Shown here piece after piece: positions 22,565 to 35,200 of a DNA stretch of 64,000 nt (position 1 is the stretch's first letter; the number at the start of each line of letters is the position of its first letter). This stretch comes from Megaustenia siamemsis (lineage: Eukaryota > Mollusca > Gastropoda > Stylommatophora > Ariophantidae). The stretch spans positions 53,491,328 through 53,555,327 of the forward strand of contig JAVIAB010000051.1 in NCBI GenBank assembly GCA_032433765.1, in the 5' to 3' direction. Both the position numbers and the translations under genes were made by a program. The notes below the pieces were generated by a model, which saw nothing but the letters and a program-made list of their open reading frames with translations, searched no databases and had not been told where the DNA came from.

Positions 22565-23035
22565 TTATCATCATCATCTTCTTCTTCTTTCCTTCCTTAT
22601 TTGCCTTTCAGCGTTGAGGGGGAATATAATTTGCGGTCTTTTGCTCTTATGTTCGCCTCTGCTGCTGTTATGTTTCCTAGTGCTTCTAATATTCCGTCAA
22701 TCCATCTTTTTCGTGGTCGACCCTTGGGTCTGGTGTTCTAGCAAAGTTTACTGAGGGCTTGTAGTTTTGTGTTTTGATCACTCTGCCTTGTCACGTGTCC
22801 AAACCATTTTCTATTGTTTCTTTATATATTCTATGGCGGGGGTTATTCCTAGGGTTTTTTTTTTTCTCAGTTCTTTATTTCTGATATTATCTGTCAGACT
22901 GTTTCCTGTCATTCGTCTAACACATTTCATCTCCGTAGAGGTTATTTTTCTTATTGTTCTTGTATCTAGGGTCCAGGTCTGGCATTGGTAGCACAATGTT
23001 GCGATGACGATTGCATTATCTGTCATCAAGTTTAG
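22565..23035 (-). mobile_element. LINE C-terminal fragment
   Basis: The minus strand from 23029 reads [20 protein letters not shown], then TEMKCVRRMTGNSLTDNIRN and NKELRKK. This is the Y-x-C/S-E-T-W...E-M-x-C-x-R-R-x post-RT region. It continues downstream with frameshifts. There is no RT. Confidence 0.7.
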
Positions 23036-23192
23036 AATTATTGGACTATTTAATTTTTTTTTACTCCTCCCTGGCAGACCCCAGTAATGGTAAAATGCCG
23101 TAAAAGTAGTTAATTATAGTTTAATTTTATTTGTAGGCTAAAACAAAACACAATATTTAAAGACAATTTGCGAAAGACTTTGATTTCTATGA

Positions 23193-23335
23193 ACTGCTCA
23201 GCTGAGGATAAGGGGTCGATCCTAATTGACAGCTTCTAGGTTCACCCAGTCTTAAATAAATGCTATAATTTTTTAAAAGAAAATTTAGCACTGGCGTAGT
23301 ATTCACTAAAATAAATAATAAAATATGCCATTGGT
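23193..23335 (+). mobile_element. Degenerate SINE1
   Basis: A diverged copy of the SINE1 head and body. It retains GGTTCACCCAG and the B-box-like GGGGTCGATCC, but has many substitutions and is the oldest-looking SINE1 in the window. Confidence 0.55.
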
Positions 23336-23339
23336 AAAA

Positions 23340-24090
23340 AAATATGTACACTAAAGTAATGTTTCCTAAACGCCACGCTTGAAGCGTAACGGAGTTATTT
23401 CTTCTTCTACAGCTTATAATGTCAATGGAAAAATAGTTACTTCTACAGCAAACGACTAAAGTCCGAAGAGTTGAATCATAAGTCCTGCTTATTTATATAA
23501 ATACTACATAGGTAGGATGTAAGTTTTACTGATTAATGTCAAAACATAATGCGTTTATCCAATCTTCGACTTAGTGTGGATCAACCTCTATTGCTCTCAT
23601 CTGCTTTATCAGTCTTTGCATTTATTCTGCAATTTTGCCTTCAAAATCTTCTTACTTCAAGTTGTCACTTTGGGATGGACACATGCATTTTTATTACTCA
23701 CTGGCAGGTAGGAAAGCCATTGCATGAACAATCTCGGACATGGTTGTTACTTTTTGCATGACGTTTGAAAAAAAAAAAAAACTGTATGGAGATAAGAGTT
23801 ATGTTGAATTAGCATCATCATCACGGCAAGACCCAAAACTACTGAAGCTCTCCAAGATGGCGTCCGCATGTGCACAGTGTTTTCCGTTACAGCGTGTGTT
23901 GTTTCGAAATACGCCGGTTACACGCGATGTGTGCTTCTTGGTTTAATGTTCTAGTCATGCCTGTTGTGGTTGTTTAACTTCTGACAGGCTGGTGGACGGT
24001 GGAAATTCTCGTTGTTAAGTGGGTATTTATCTTCTTTTCATTCGAGATTGACCTATGGATGATAGGTCATTGTTTTTTACTGTCGCGCTA
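23340..24090. other. Intergenic; possible 5' region of LINE D at its end
   Basis: No exon could be supported. Near 23850 a CTCCAAGATGGCGTCC occurs, a YY1-like site. It lies 250 bp before the first LINE D reading frame (24102). Confidence 0.25.
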
Positions 24091-24101
24091 GGTAGACGGA
24101 A

Positions 24102-25025
24102 ATGTCCATTCCGAATTGTACAAAGTCTGCAACGGTGGATGGGGCGGAAGAGTTAACAATGACCAACAGCCCAGAAAGCGAAAACAGCGAAGTGTGTGAT
24201 ACACATGAGACATGTTCACGGGTAAAAAATAATGTGGCAGACCACCGTGAAAGAGAATGGAGCATCATCACGTAACATTCCAGAGGAAGCCATGGAGAGG
24301 AATTCAAACTTATGTCGGATGAAAGATCTAAAAATAAGTACAAGGAATATTAGGACTCTATACCAAGAAGGAAAATTAGGAAATCTTATTCAAGAAGCAG
24401 AACGATTAAACATAGATATTTTGGGCATATCAGAGTCAAGATGGAAAGAATTTGGGTATATAGAGGACGAAAAATATACATTTGTATACTCAGGAAACAC
24501 AAACAAAAGAATAGGAATGGCAAAAAGTAATTTTAATGTCATGAAAAATATATGAACATCAAAACAAATAATACCAGAGCTAAAACTAAGAATAACAAAA
24601 TGTTATATCTTCTCAACATTCCTATATGGTGTAGAAATATGGATATTAGACAAGAAAACAGAACAGAGAACTGAAGCCTTTGAAATATGGATATATAGAA
24701 GACTAGGTAGAATTGGATTGAAAGATAAAAAAACAAACGATGAAGTCTTAAAACAACTAAAAATGAAAAGAGAACTACTAAACATAATTCAAACAAGACA
24801 AATGAGATTTTGGGTGCATGTTAAAAGACATAACAGCCTACTAAAAGTAATATTGGAGGGAAAAATACGAGGTAAAAGAGGTAGAGGCAGACCAAGACTA
24901 ACATGGACGAGTAAAATCAAAAGATGGACAAATCAGCCTATGACAACCTGCACCATCAAAGCAAGAGACAGAGCAGAATGGCGCTCCATGGTAGCCAACT
25001 TCGTTGCGGAGATGGTCCTCGATGA
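24102..25025 (+). mobile_element. Internally deleted LINE (family D): 5' endonuclease start fused to 3' tail
   Basis: The frame at 24102-24281 is an ORF1-like opening (SIPNCTKSATVDGAEE). Then 24292-24540 encodes the start of an APE endonuclease (ISTRNIRTLYQEGKLGNLIQ, LNIDILGISESRWKEFGYIE). From 24545 the sequence jumps to the post-RT tail ([55 protein letters not shown]). It ends in GATGATGAT at 25020. The rest of the endonuclease and the whole RT are missing. Both ends are present, so this is an internal deletion and not 5' truncation. Confidence 0.8.
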
Positions 25026-25029
25026 TGAT

Positions 25030-25434
25030 AGTTTCCTCCATTTTTCAAATCATCACAACACACTATTTATTTACAAGCACACACATATCGTGAGGAAGTG
25101 CGCATCACGGGGTCTTTTTCAGTTTAACTGCGCGTATACTTTTTATATAGACAAAAATGCAGCATTTTTCTGTGTTTAAAGCATGAAAAGGGGACATTTT
25201 ACGGCATTCCCACTGCTTGCGTTTTCAAAAAAAGCTTTGTTGATATCTTTTTGTTTGTTTTACTTAGGTTTTCATCCATCTCCATTAGTGGGTAAAGTTC
25301 AAACATAATGGAATACCTGACAAGAAAATAAAATCAACGAAAAACTGCGGATCTGGTCTGAAATAACATAAACAATTTACAAGAAGTTAATCGGTAATAA
25401 CATATTGAACATCGAAAAGTAATAACCATCAGTC
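25030..25434. other. K2P upstream region / 5' UTR candidate
   Basis: Non-repetitive sequence before the first K2P codon. No TATA box or clear initiator is identifiable, and the first non-coding exon, if any, cannot be placed. Confidence 0.3.
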
Positions 25435-25691
25435 ATGAAAAATCTAGCCAAGAAAGATAGCTGCGGAAAGATGGCCATAAAGGCGATGTTCTCACATGTT
25501 GGCTTATGCAGCATGGTAATCCTGTACTGTGTGGCTGGTGGATTTATCTTTGAACATCTTGAGAAGAAGAACGAAGAGCAGATCTGCTACGACGCATATT
25601 CAGAATTCTACCCAATGGAAAACAAGACCCTAAACTCCATCTTCAAGATTTTTAATGACTACGGCGGGGCTGTGGCTTCTCAAGAGACCAG
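25435..25691 (+). CDS. K2P exon 1 (N-terminus, TM1, start of cap)
   Basis: It starts at ATG 25435, the first methionine before a basic N-terminus and a hydrophobic helix ([20 protein letters not shown]). The A-G-G-x-I-F-E-x-L-E ending of TM1 is the K2P pattern. The cap begins with the sequon N-K-T at residue 63 and C51. The exon ends ACC AG before GTAGAG (donor at 25692), leaving two bases; reading on would hit a TAG at once. Confidence 0.9.
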
Positions 25692-28600
25692 GTAGAGACT
25701 ATTTTTTGTTTATTTGTGTCCTTTTTAGTGTCAGGGAGAAAGTAAACATATTGGGGGTAGGAGTGGGTAAAGTATTAAGTAGTCTTTGTGGATTGGGGAG
25801 GAGGGGGGGGGTTGTGTGTCAACGATAACTATCTGAAATAATTATAAGAAAAGTAAATAACAAACATTCGTGTGATATCCTTTATAAGTAAACATGTAGG
25901 AAACATAATGAATAGCGTATAAGATATAGATGTTGGTTTCTCTTTTCATGTCTTCTTCTTCTACCTTTCAGCTCCCTGTGGAGCATAGGTCTTCGACAAA
26001 TACTTTCCATGCCATTCTGTTTCCTGTTATTCTTTTAAAATCATTCCATGTGTTCCTCTTTGTTTTTTTCCTTGGCAGTTCCCAAAAGGACCAGTTGTGT
26101 AATACTCTCAGTTGTCTTCCGCAGTGTATCTCCTATCCAGCGCCATCGTCTTCCAGCGCCATCGTCTTCTCAAATCCTTTTTTTGGTATCATTCTTTGTT
26201 TCTCCTTCTTTGTCTATATTACTTCCCAGATATATGTAAGATTGTACGTCTAGTAGAGGTATTTCTCCTAATGTTTTTTCATGTAACACGGTAAAATAAA
26301 AATAAAAATTAGAGACAACACATACACACAAGAAAGAGCATTGCGTGATTTAAAACATAATATAACCTATAGTGGTTTTATGCAATAATGAATTGCTGAG
26401 ATAATGGCGTACGCATATAATTAATAGTTTTATTTGATTATAACATGTTTGTTGTAGAGTATCACGCAATTGAATGCTTCTATTTTTTTCTCGGTCAATC
26501 ACTATTTTCATCAATCTGTTGTCGTCTTTTGCATTAACACTCCAAATTCCCTCACTTAATGTATGAGTGTGTGTTAATTCTCCTTGTGGGCTTACTGATC
26601 TCAGAGATTTTTGAAATTGTTATTCCCGTCTGCTTTCTTCTTAAAATAAATACTGATTTTCCATTCTAATCAGAAAACTAAGATAATGTCCTTTGACAAA
26701 ACAAAAAGCCAACTCAACATCATCAATAACAGGGAAGAACTTGAAATTGTAACAAACTTTGAATATCTGGGATCTGCAGTAACTAACAAATGGAGACTGT
26801 CAGAAAGAGATCACAAGAAAATTAGTAATAGCAACAGAAACATTAAATGTCATAAAGAACATGCGACAGAAGACCAGTAAGGCAGCAACATTAAAATTAC
26901 TGAGGACATGTTTTCCCGATAGCAACATACGGTTGTGAATCATGGATAATCTCGCAAACAGCAAGGAAGAAAATTGATCAATTCGAAACAAAATGCTACA
27001 TCAAAATCATTGGGATTCATTGGATTATGAAAATGAACAATGAAGACATACTAAAAGATTTAAACATTTCAAAGAAGTGGGTTATAAACACCATTCAAAA
27101 GAAGAAATTGAAATACTATGGCCATTTCAAAAGACACAGTGGGCTGGAAAAAAAAAAAAAACAATAATGGGAGGCATGATTGCTGGGCGAGGCATCGGAG
27201 GCAGACCAAGAAGAAGGTGGTTTCAAGACATCAAAAAGACCCTGAACATGACATCAAAAGTAGTGGGAGATCTGGCTAGAGACAGAGAATCTTTCAGACG
27301 GGCTGTGGTGAATTCAACATTCTGCAAAGGACGTGCATCCTGATGATAATGAGGGTTCTGCCCTATTAAATAAGTGTGGAGGAAATAAACTTTCAGTCGC
27401 TAATATATTTTATTCTCCTATAAGTCTCTGTGATCCTCCTATAAGTCTCTTTGATTCTCCTATAAGTCACATTGATTCTCCTATAGGTTTCTTTGATTCT
27501 CCTATAGGTCTCTTTGATTCTCCTATAAGTTTCGTTGATTCTCCAACAAGTCTCTTTCATTCTCCTATAAGTCTCTTTGATTTTCCAATAATTCTCTTTA
27601 ATTCTCATATAAGTCTCTTAAATTCTCATATAAGTCTCTTTAATTGTCCTATAAGTCCCTTTGATTCTCCTATAAGTCTCTTTGATTTCTCTATATGTCT
27701 CTTTGATTCTAGTATAACATAAGTCTCTTTGTTTCTCATATAATTCTCTTTGATTCTCCTATAAGTCTCTTTGATTCTCCTATAAGTTTCGTTGATTCTC
27801 CAACAAGTCTCTTTCATTCTCCTATCAATCTCTTTGATTTTCCAATAATTCTCTTTAATTCTCATATAAGTATCTTTGATTCGCCTATAAGTCTCTTTGA
27901 TTCTATAAGTCTCTGTGATTCTCCTATAAATCTCTTAAATTCTCATATAAGTCTCTTTAATTGTCCTATAAGTCTCTTTGATTCTTCTATCTCTTTGATT
28001 CTCCTATAAGTCTCTTTGATTCTCCTATAATTCTCTTTGATTTTCCTATAAGTCTCTTTAATTCTCCTACAAGTCTCATTAATTCTCCTATACGCCTTTT
28101 TGATTTTCCTATAATTCTCTTTGATTCTCCTGTAAGTCTCGTTAATTCTCCTATAATTCTCTTTGATTCTCCTATACGTCACTTTGATTCTCCTAAACGT
28201 CTCTTTAATTCTCCTATAATTCTCTTTAATTCTCCTATAAGTCTTTTTGATTCGCATTGAAGCAAGTTGTTCTCCAAATGTTCTCACCGAGTCTTCTACT
28301 GCTTCCTCATGGCATCTTACAATTCTACAAGCTAGATAATGTTTGCTGGCATTTGGTTACATTGACACCTTTACAGTTTCTTCTCTCTTTGTCTTGCTTC
28401 TTTGGGATCTCCGTTGATCCTCTGTATCAGACACTCTGGGGGCCTCGGTAGCCTAGTTGAGAAAACCACTCGACTGGACTACCGACGTTCGGACAACCCG
28501 TGTTCGATTCCCGCTGGGAGCAGTGTGAGTTGTACTCGTGGTTGGGGAAAAAAAAACAAAAAACAAACCCATGGTCGACCCAGCCGTTGGCAGATATGGG

Positions 28601-29218
28601 TACCAGGGTATTACCCTGGGAAGGTGAGGAATGTCGCCTCGCATCGTGAGTTTCGATGCTTGAAGCGACACTATCCAGAAATCTCCGAACATTTCTGGAT
28701 AGGCGGCCGAGCACATATGGGTGGAAACTCGCGTGCTAAGCCGCTTGTTCAAGGTTCGCACTTTACCTTTACCTTAGGTTATGATTATGTCTTTGTTTGT
28801 TTACGCACACGACTTAACTGCAAAATTTCGTATTCCAAGTTTATGATTTTATTATTCTCTTTGTCGTTTTCACTTTGCATCTTCTGCTCTTTATTCTTTA
28901 GAGAGATTATGGGCATTCAAATCCAAAGTGTTCTAGACACTTTCAGAGACAATACTCTAGCAATTGGTTACGATGGACGCAACTGCAGTAACTATGGACA
29001 TGAGGGCGGTCCAAAATACCATTGGTCTTGGGCCGGTGGTCTCATGTTTTCAGTCACGGTAATAACTACCATAGGTAAGTGATGTTGCAATAATCACAAT
29101 CACCGCTATCAATCACGGTATTATATCTTTCATCAGAGGCTTGTTTATCGACTGCCCATCAATAAAAGCAATTGAGTGTTAATTTTAAAAAAATGTGAGT
29201 TATGTAGGAACACTTGGC

Positions 29219-29252
<34 letters not shown>

Positions 29253-32200
29253 CCACCACCACCATCATCATCACCACCACCATCATCATCATCACCACCA
29301 CCATCATCATCACCACCACCATCATAATCATCATCATCATCACCACCACCATCATCATCACCACCACCATCCTCATCATCATCATCATCATCATCATCAC
29401 ACCACCACCTCCACCATCATCTTCATCATCACCACCACCATCATCATCATCATCATCACCACCACCATCATCACCATCAACATCATCATTGTCATTCCTT
29501 TCTTGCTTAATTTTTTAAAAGACTGGCTCTAAAACAAACAACAGTAGCTATGTTTAAAGATGGCTTTATGTGGCAAGGACACAGTGAGAACTAAGTTAGT
29601 TTCTACATGATAACTTAGCCAGTTGTATTCCAAAACTTCCCGTGTCCTCTCTTACAGTATGTAGGTGTTACAAAAGTATTGTTTTGGGACAAAAGGAAAA
29701 CAAAATATACGTTTTATTTATCTATTACATTATTTATATTTGTGTTTGCCCCAGTCGAAAACCTTTCTGTGTTGGTTATTTGTTTTGGTCTTGTGTTATA
29801 AACAAAGCTGAAAATTTATATTTTTTTGTTTTGTTTAATCGATTCCAGCTTTACCGCAGCCTTAAATGTATTCCATGTTTAGTCCCATTAAAGAACCAGC
29901 CCGAATGTCCATATTGATAGAGATTGAAGAGGGAAGACAACTCCAAACCGAAATATATCATGTTTAAACCACATTGGGGAAAGGGGGGAGGGGGGCGCTG
30001 AAAAAGGCAATGTTTCACATCTTGGTATAAATCACAACACAACGCATCTACGTCTGTTTAACGTCCTTTTAATGGAGAAACGATTATGAGGGATAGGTCA
30101 ATTTAGACTTTAATGTTATACAATCTTAAGTAAAGTAAAAATCATAACGCATACACAACTTCGCTGCAATTCGTCAAATATTTTCCGATAAAATTGAAGG
30201 ACACTGTGTTCGTGAATTTAATATCGGACTGTGAATATTTTCGTTAAATATTTGTCTCACAGAGAGCCGCGATTGCTCAGTGGTTAGTGAACTGGACTAC
30301 AAAGGACAAGAGGTGTTGTTCGATCCCAACCGACGGCTTCCGGTTCACCCAGCCTTTAATGAGTACCGGATTTTTTCTGGGAAGGTAAAGCGGCACGGGC
30401 GTAAGTAATACCGACCACATTACCCCAAAAATCATGTGCTGAAGGTTTGTAAAATTTATGGTCACTAACACCATATTCACTCTATGCCACTTGGCGTGAC
30501 GGGGGTTCTTTACTTTACTTTTTTATTTGTCTCACAGCAAGAGAACTTCTATTTGATTCATTATACAAGTACGTCTACACCCCAAACGTTCGTACGACTG
30601 ATACCTTCGGTGGTCTAGACATCCCTTCCCATCATTTCCATACAACATGCATCCCTCTCATCTTCCCACCTTCCCCCCATTCCCCCATGTACAATTAGGC
30701 CTCTATTCTTTGGCATATAAACAATTATCATTTTTTGGCCATGTAATGAGAAGGGAACAGCTGGAATATATTGTAACAACTGTGAAAATTGAGCGACGAA
30801 GAGATAGAGGGAAGCAAAGAGAAAAGATACCAGACAGCTTATTAAGAGAATAGCTTGGCAGAAGGTCAACAACAGAAATTACAAATAACTGTCGAGATCG
30901 AAAATTGTGGAGAAACATGATCACCTACGCCAGCAGGCATAGTACTTGATGATGATGATATAAACAATACTCAAATATAAACAAATATGCAGAAAAGCCA
31001 ATAGGCATGCAATGATTAATTAAATGGCCGCAGTTGTTTGACAGCTATCGATAATGTTGGGAGCCGCGATAGCTCAGTGGTTAGTGAACTGGATTACAAA
31101 GGACAAGAGGTAGGGTTCAATCCAAACCGACGGCTTCAGGTTCACCCAGCCTTTAATGGGTAGCGGATTTTTTGTCTGGGAAAGTAAAGCGGCACGGCGC
31201 AATTACCCCAAAACTCATGTGCCGAAGGTCTATAAAAATTTATGGTCACTAACACCATATTCCATATACGCCGCTTGGCGTGACTGGGGTCATTTACTTT
31301 TTTTTTTTCTTTTTTAAATCGATAATGCTGCCGCATGAAAGTTCTCTTAATTGTTAAAGTTGAACTTTAATAAACTCTCTACATTTTAATCACGATCACG
31401 CTGCATATTTCCTTATGTTCAAATTAACATTTTCCGATTGATACAACACATTTTATTTCTATGTTTTCCCCCACATGTAAGTATCGAAGGTTACATTTTG
31501 GTGTCGACGCATTACTACATGTCTAGTGCTCTCCGTCTTTGTGATGATATATGTAGTGCAGGAACTTATGAACTGCTAATTAGAAATTTAGGTATGAAGC
31601 GATTAGAATCTGAAGAAAAGAAAAAACAATATTTTTTTCTTCAGATTCTAACATTATAACCTTCCTTTCATAATACCTATACATATTAGATTAGATTAGT
31701 TAATTTGTAAATGCTTTAATGCATTAAATTAACCAAGATCGACTGAGGGAGCAGAAGAGAGATAGTGAGATGAAGTCGGTGAGAAGAAAGTAGTGAAATT
31801 TCAAGGAAGATGTAAAGAATGACAAGAGAGATAAAGAAAAAGAAAGCAGAACGAGGGAAGAAGAAGAAGAAGAAGTTATAGAAAGAGAGGGCTGGACAGC
31901 GATAGACGAGATAGTGAAGGTGGAAAAAAATAAAATATATGATCATCATCATCAAGTACCGGGCCTGCTGGCGTAGGTGATCATGTCTCTCCACAACTTT
32001 CGATCACGGCAGTTATTTATCATTTATGTTGATCTTCTGAGAAGCCATTCTCTTAAGCTGTCTGGTATCTTTTCTCTTTGCTTCCCTCTATCTCTTCGTC
32101 CCTCAACTTTCCCAGTAAAAAATATATGATAAAACATACATTTAATCAGTAAGCTAAAGCAAACAGAATGAAGATCAGAACCAATATGCTTTTATTCTCC

Positions 32201-35200
32201 ACGTGAGACGAGTATACATCCTTAAGGGCATTCTTCCTCGTGTCAAACACAAGCAGCCATTTTGTTGTGAAGTTCCTATTATTCGTTTCAAAATAGAAAA
32301 ATAATTTTCATGAGAATCCACGTGATTTCTCGTAGTATTCACGAGAACCAAGTGATTTCTCTTTACCATATCCACAGAGCAGAAAAGACCGTTATAGACA
32401 AGAAAGAGACAATGAAATAAATGAAACACGGTCGTTAGGAAAATAAAAGTGTGTTGTTACCTCATTCCTTTCTATCAACTTAAAATTGAAATGTAAGAGA
32501 AAGAATTTTTTTTTAAATGAAGATAATAGAACTAAGGAGTGTTGACATAAAAATAGTATTAGGAAGATGTAAGTAGTTACAACATCAAATATGTTGTCCT
32601 TTCAGAAACAACAAATTAAATTACTTTGGCCTATAACATCCTTACAATTTAACAACATTCCTCAGCACACGCAAATAATAAAATACAGATGAAGAAAATA
32701 AAGATCTATCAAAATACCGATTAGCAAAACTTAGCAAAGCAATGAATATCACACAAGCTACTACGTATGCAGCCAACCACACAGAGATATCAAGAAAATA
32801 CCTGTTTGTCTCGACATAATAAGATGCAAAACAAAAACAGATGATACACGCATACCTAGGGATAGAGATGTTGCGAGACAATGTGCGTGTGTGTGTGTTT
32901 GTGTGTACGTGTGTGTGCGTGTGTGTGTGTGTGTGCAAGTGCGCATATGTGCTTGCGTTCTAAAATTGCGTTTTAGAAATAAAAAGTAAAACAAACAAAA
33001 AATTCAAGAAACATTAAAAATTGTCTTATAAAAATGTAGTGAGACTGTTTGACCGAAGATCGCGTAGAAAACAGTATTTCGTTTATATTCGTATTTGTTC
33101 ATCTCAGTATTCGTCTCAGTGTGATGCGGCTGTAAATAAAGAAATCCACAACAATCACAAACAACATTGAGTGCAACGTTCTGCAAGGGACATACAACTC
33201 AACGACGAAAAACAACAGAAGAAAGTGTACTGGCTTTTAACTTGTGTCGACTACACCGCGAACAATGATAGCTTTCATGATGAAAGAGCAACATAAATAG
33301 TGGCAGGAGCTAGGCCTTCATCTCTTATTTATACGTCAATAATTATTTGTCATTGTTTGTTTGACTTATTTGTTCGATTGCGTTTTTTGCTGACTTTAGT
33401 TTCATTGGCCTTTAGTACCGTTCATAAAAGCCGGATTTCTAACATGTAACTGTTGGATATAGAAAGTATCTCCAAAATAGCAAAGGACATATCCCTATTG
33501 AATCTCATTGATGGTTAGTTCAGAGCCTGTCGATAGACCACAGACACACCATTTCTCACTAATGTCGCCTGCCCTCATGCTGATTGCATCATTTCATGAC
33601 CGTATGCATGAAACTATATAACTCAATGGGCATTTATTCAAACGTTTTGAAGTTAGTGGTAGAGTCAAGCAGGGATAAGATCTCGCTCCTACGCTCTTTG
33701 GTGCTATCTTTTCTACACTTTTACCGAGTTATTTTGAAACAGTCGCTTGTGACGTTTACATTGGAATAAGACTTGCTGATGGTTTCTCATTTTACCTAGG
33801 AAGACTAAAGACAAACACAAGGACCCCTTGTTTTGTCAATGAGCTTCTCTTTGCCGACAATATAGCATTGATTGCCCATGAGGCCATGGTATGAATGTCT
33901 TAAGCGAGTCAATGATCGACGGGCTGTCTATCTAGATTATGTGCTTTATTTTCCTTGACTATTATTTTTAAGAAGACGTTTATTTTTCAACAAGAAAATA
34001 AACCATCAATCGGAACGGCTGGTCACTTGCATGTGATCCACATTTCTGCTACCACGGATCCAGGGCTATTTCCCTTGTTGATGAAGTAAGCGCCGTTTTT
34101 TTTTTAAATGTTGCTACTATTTCCCTAGTTGATGAAGTAAACGCCGTTTTTTTTTAAAAATGTTGCTACTGTTTCCCTAGTTGATGAAGTAAGCGCCGTT
34201 TTTTTTAAAATGTTGCTACTATTTCCCTAGTTGATGAAGTAAGCGCCGTTTTTTTTTAAAATGTTGCTACTATTTCCCTTGTTGATGAAGTAAGCGCCGT
34301 TTTTTTAAAAATGTTGCTACTATTTCCCTAGTTGATGAAGTAAGCGCCGTTTTTTTTAAAATGTTGCTACTATTTCCCTAGTTGATGAAGTAAGCGCCGT
34401 TTTTTTTTAAATGTTGCTACTATTTCCCTAGTTGATGAAGTAAACGCCGTTTTTTTTAAAATGTTGCTACTATTTCCCTTGTTGATGAAGTAAACGCCGT
34501 TTTTTTTAAAATGTTGCTACTATTTCCCTAGTTGATGAAGTAAACGCCGTTTTTTAAAAAATGTTGCTACTATTTCCCTAGTTGATGAAGTAAGCGCCGT
34601 TTTTTTTTAAATGTTGCTACTATTTCCCTAGTTGATGAAGTAAACGCCGTTTTTTTTAAAAATGTTGCTACTGTTTCCCTAGTTGATGAAGTAAACGCCG
34701 TTTTTTTTAAAAATGTTGCTACTATTTCCCTAGTTGATGAAGTAAACGCCGTTTTTTTTAAAAAATGTTGCTACTGTTTCTCTAGTTGATGAAGTAAGCG
34801 CCGTTTTTTTTTAAAATGTTGCTACTATTTCCCTAGTTGATGAAGTAAACGCCGTTTTTTTTAAAATGTTGCTACTATTTCCCTTGTTGATGAAGTAAAC
34901 GCCGTTTTTTTAAAAATGCTGCTACTATTTCCCTAGTTGATGAAGTAAACGCCGTTTTTTTTAAAATGTTGCTACTATTTCCCTTGTTGATGAAGTAAAC
35001 GCCGTTTTTTTTAAAATGTTGCTACTATTTCCCTAGTTGATGAAGTAAACGCCGTTTTTTTTAAAATGTTGCTACTATTTCCCTAGTTGATGAAGTAAGC
35101 GCCGTTTTTTTTAAAATGTTGCTACTATTTCCCTAGTTGATGAAGTAAACGCCGTTTTTTTTAAAATGTTGCTACTGTTTCCCTTGTTGATGAAGTAAAC

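Noticed and set aside
28402..29082. A 226-codon ORF joining the SINE3 and K2P exon 2 as one exon
   Set aside because: The upstream part is SINE3 sequence. The TTCTTTAG acceptor at 28901 and the phase match with exon 1 show that only 28902-29074 is coding.
29176..29532. Poly-His ORF of 118 codons
   Set aside because: Direct translation of the (ATC)n/(ACC)n microsatellite.
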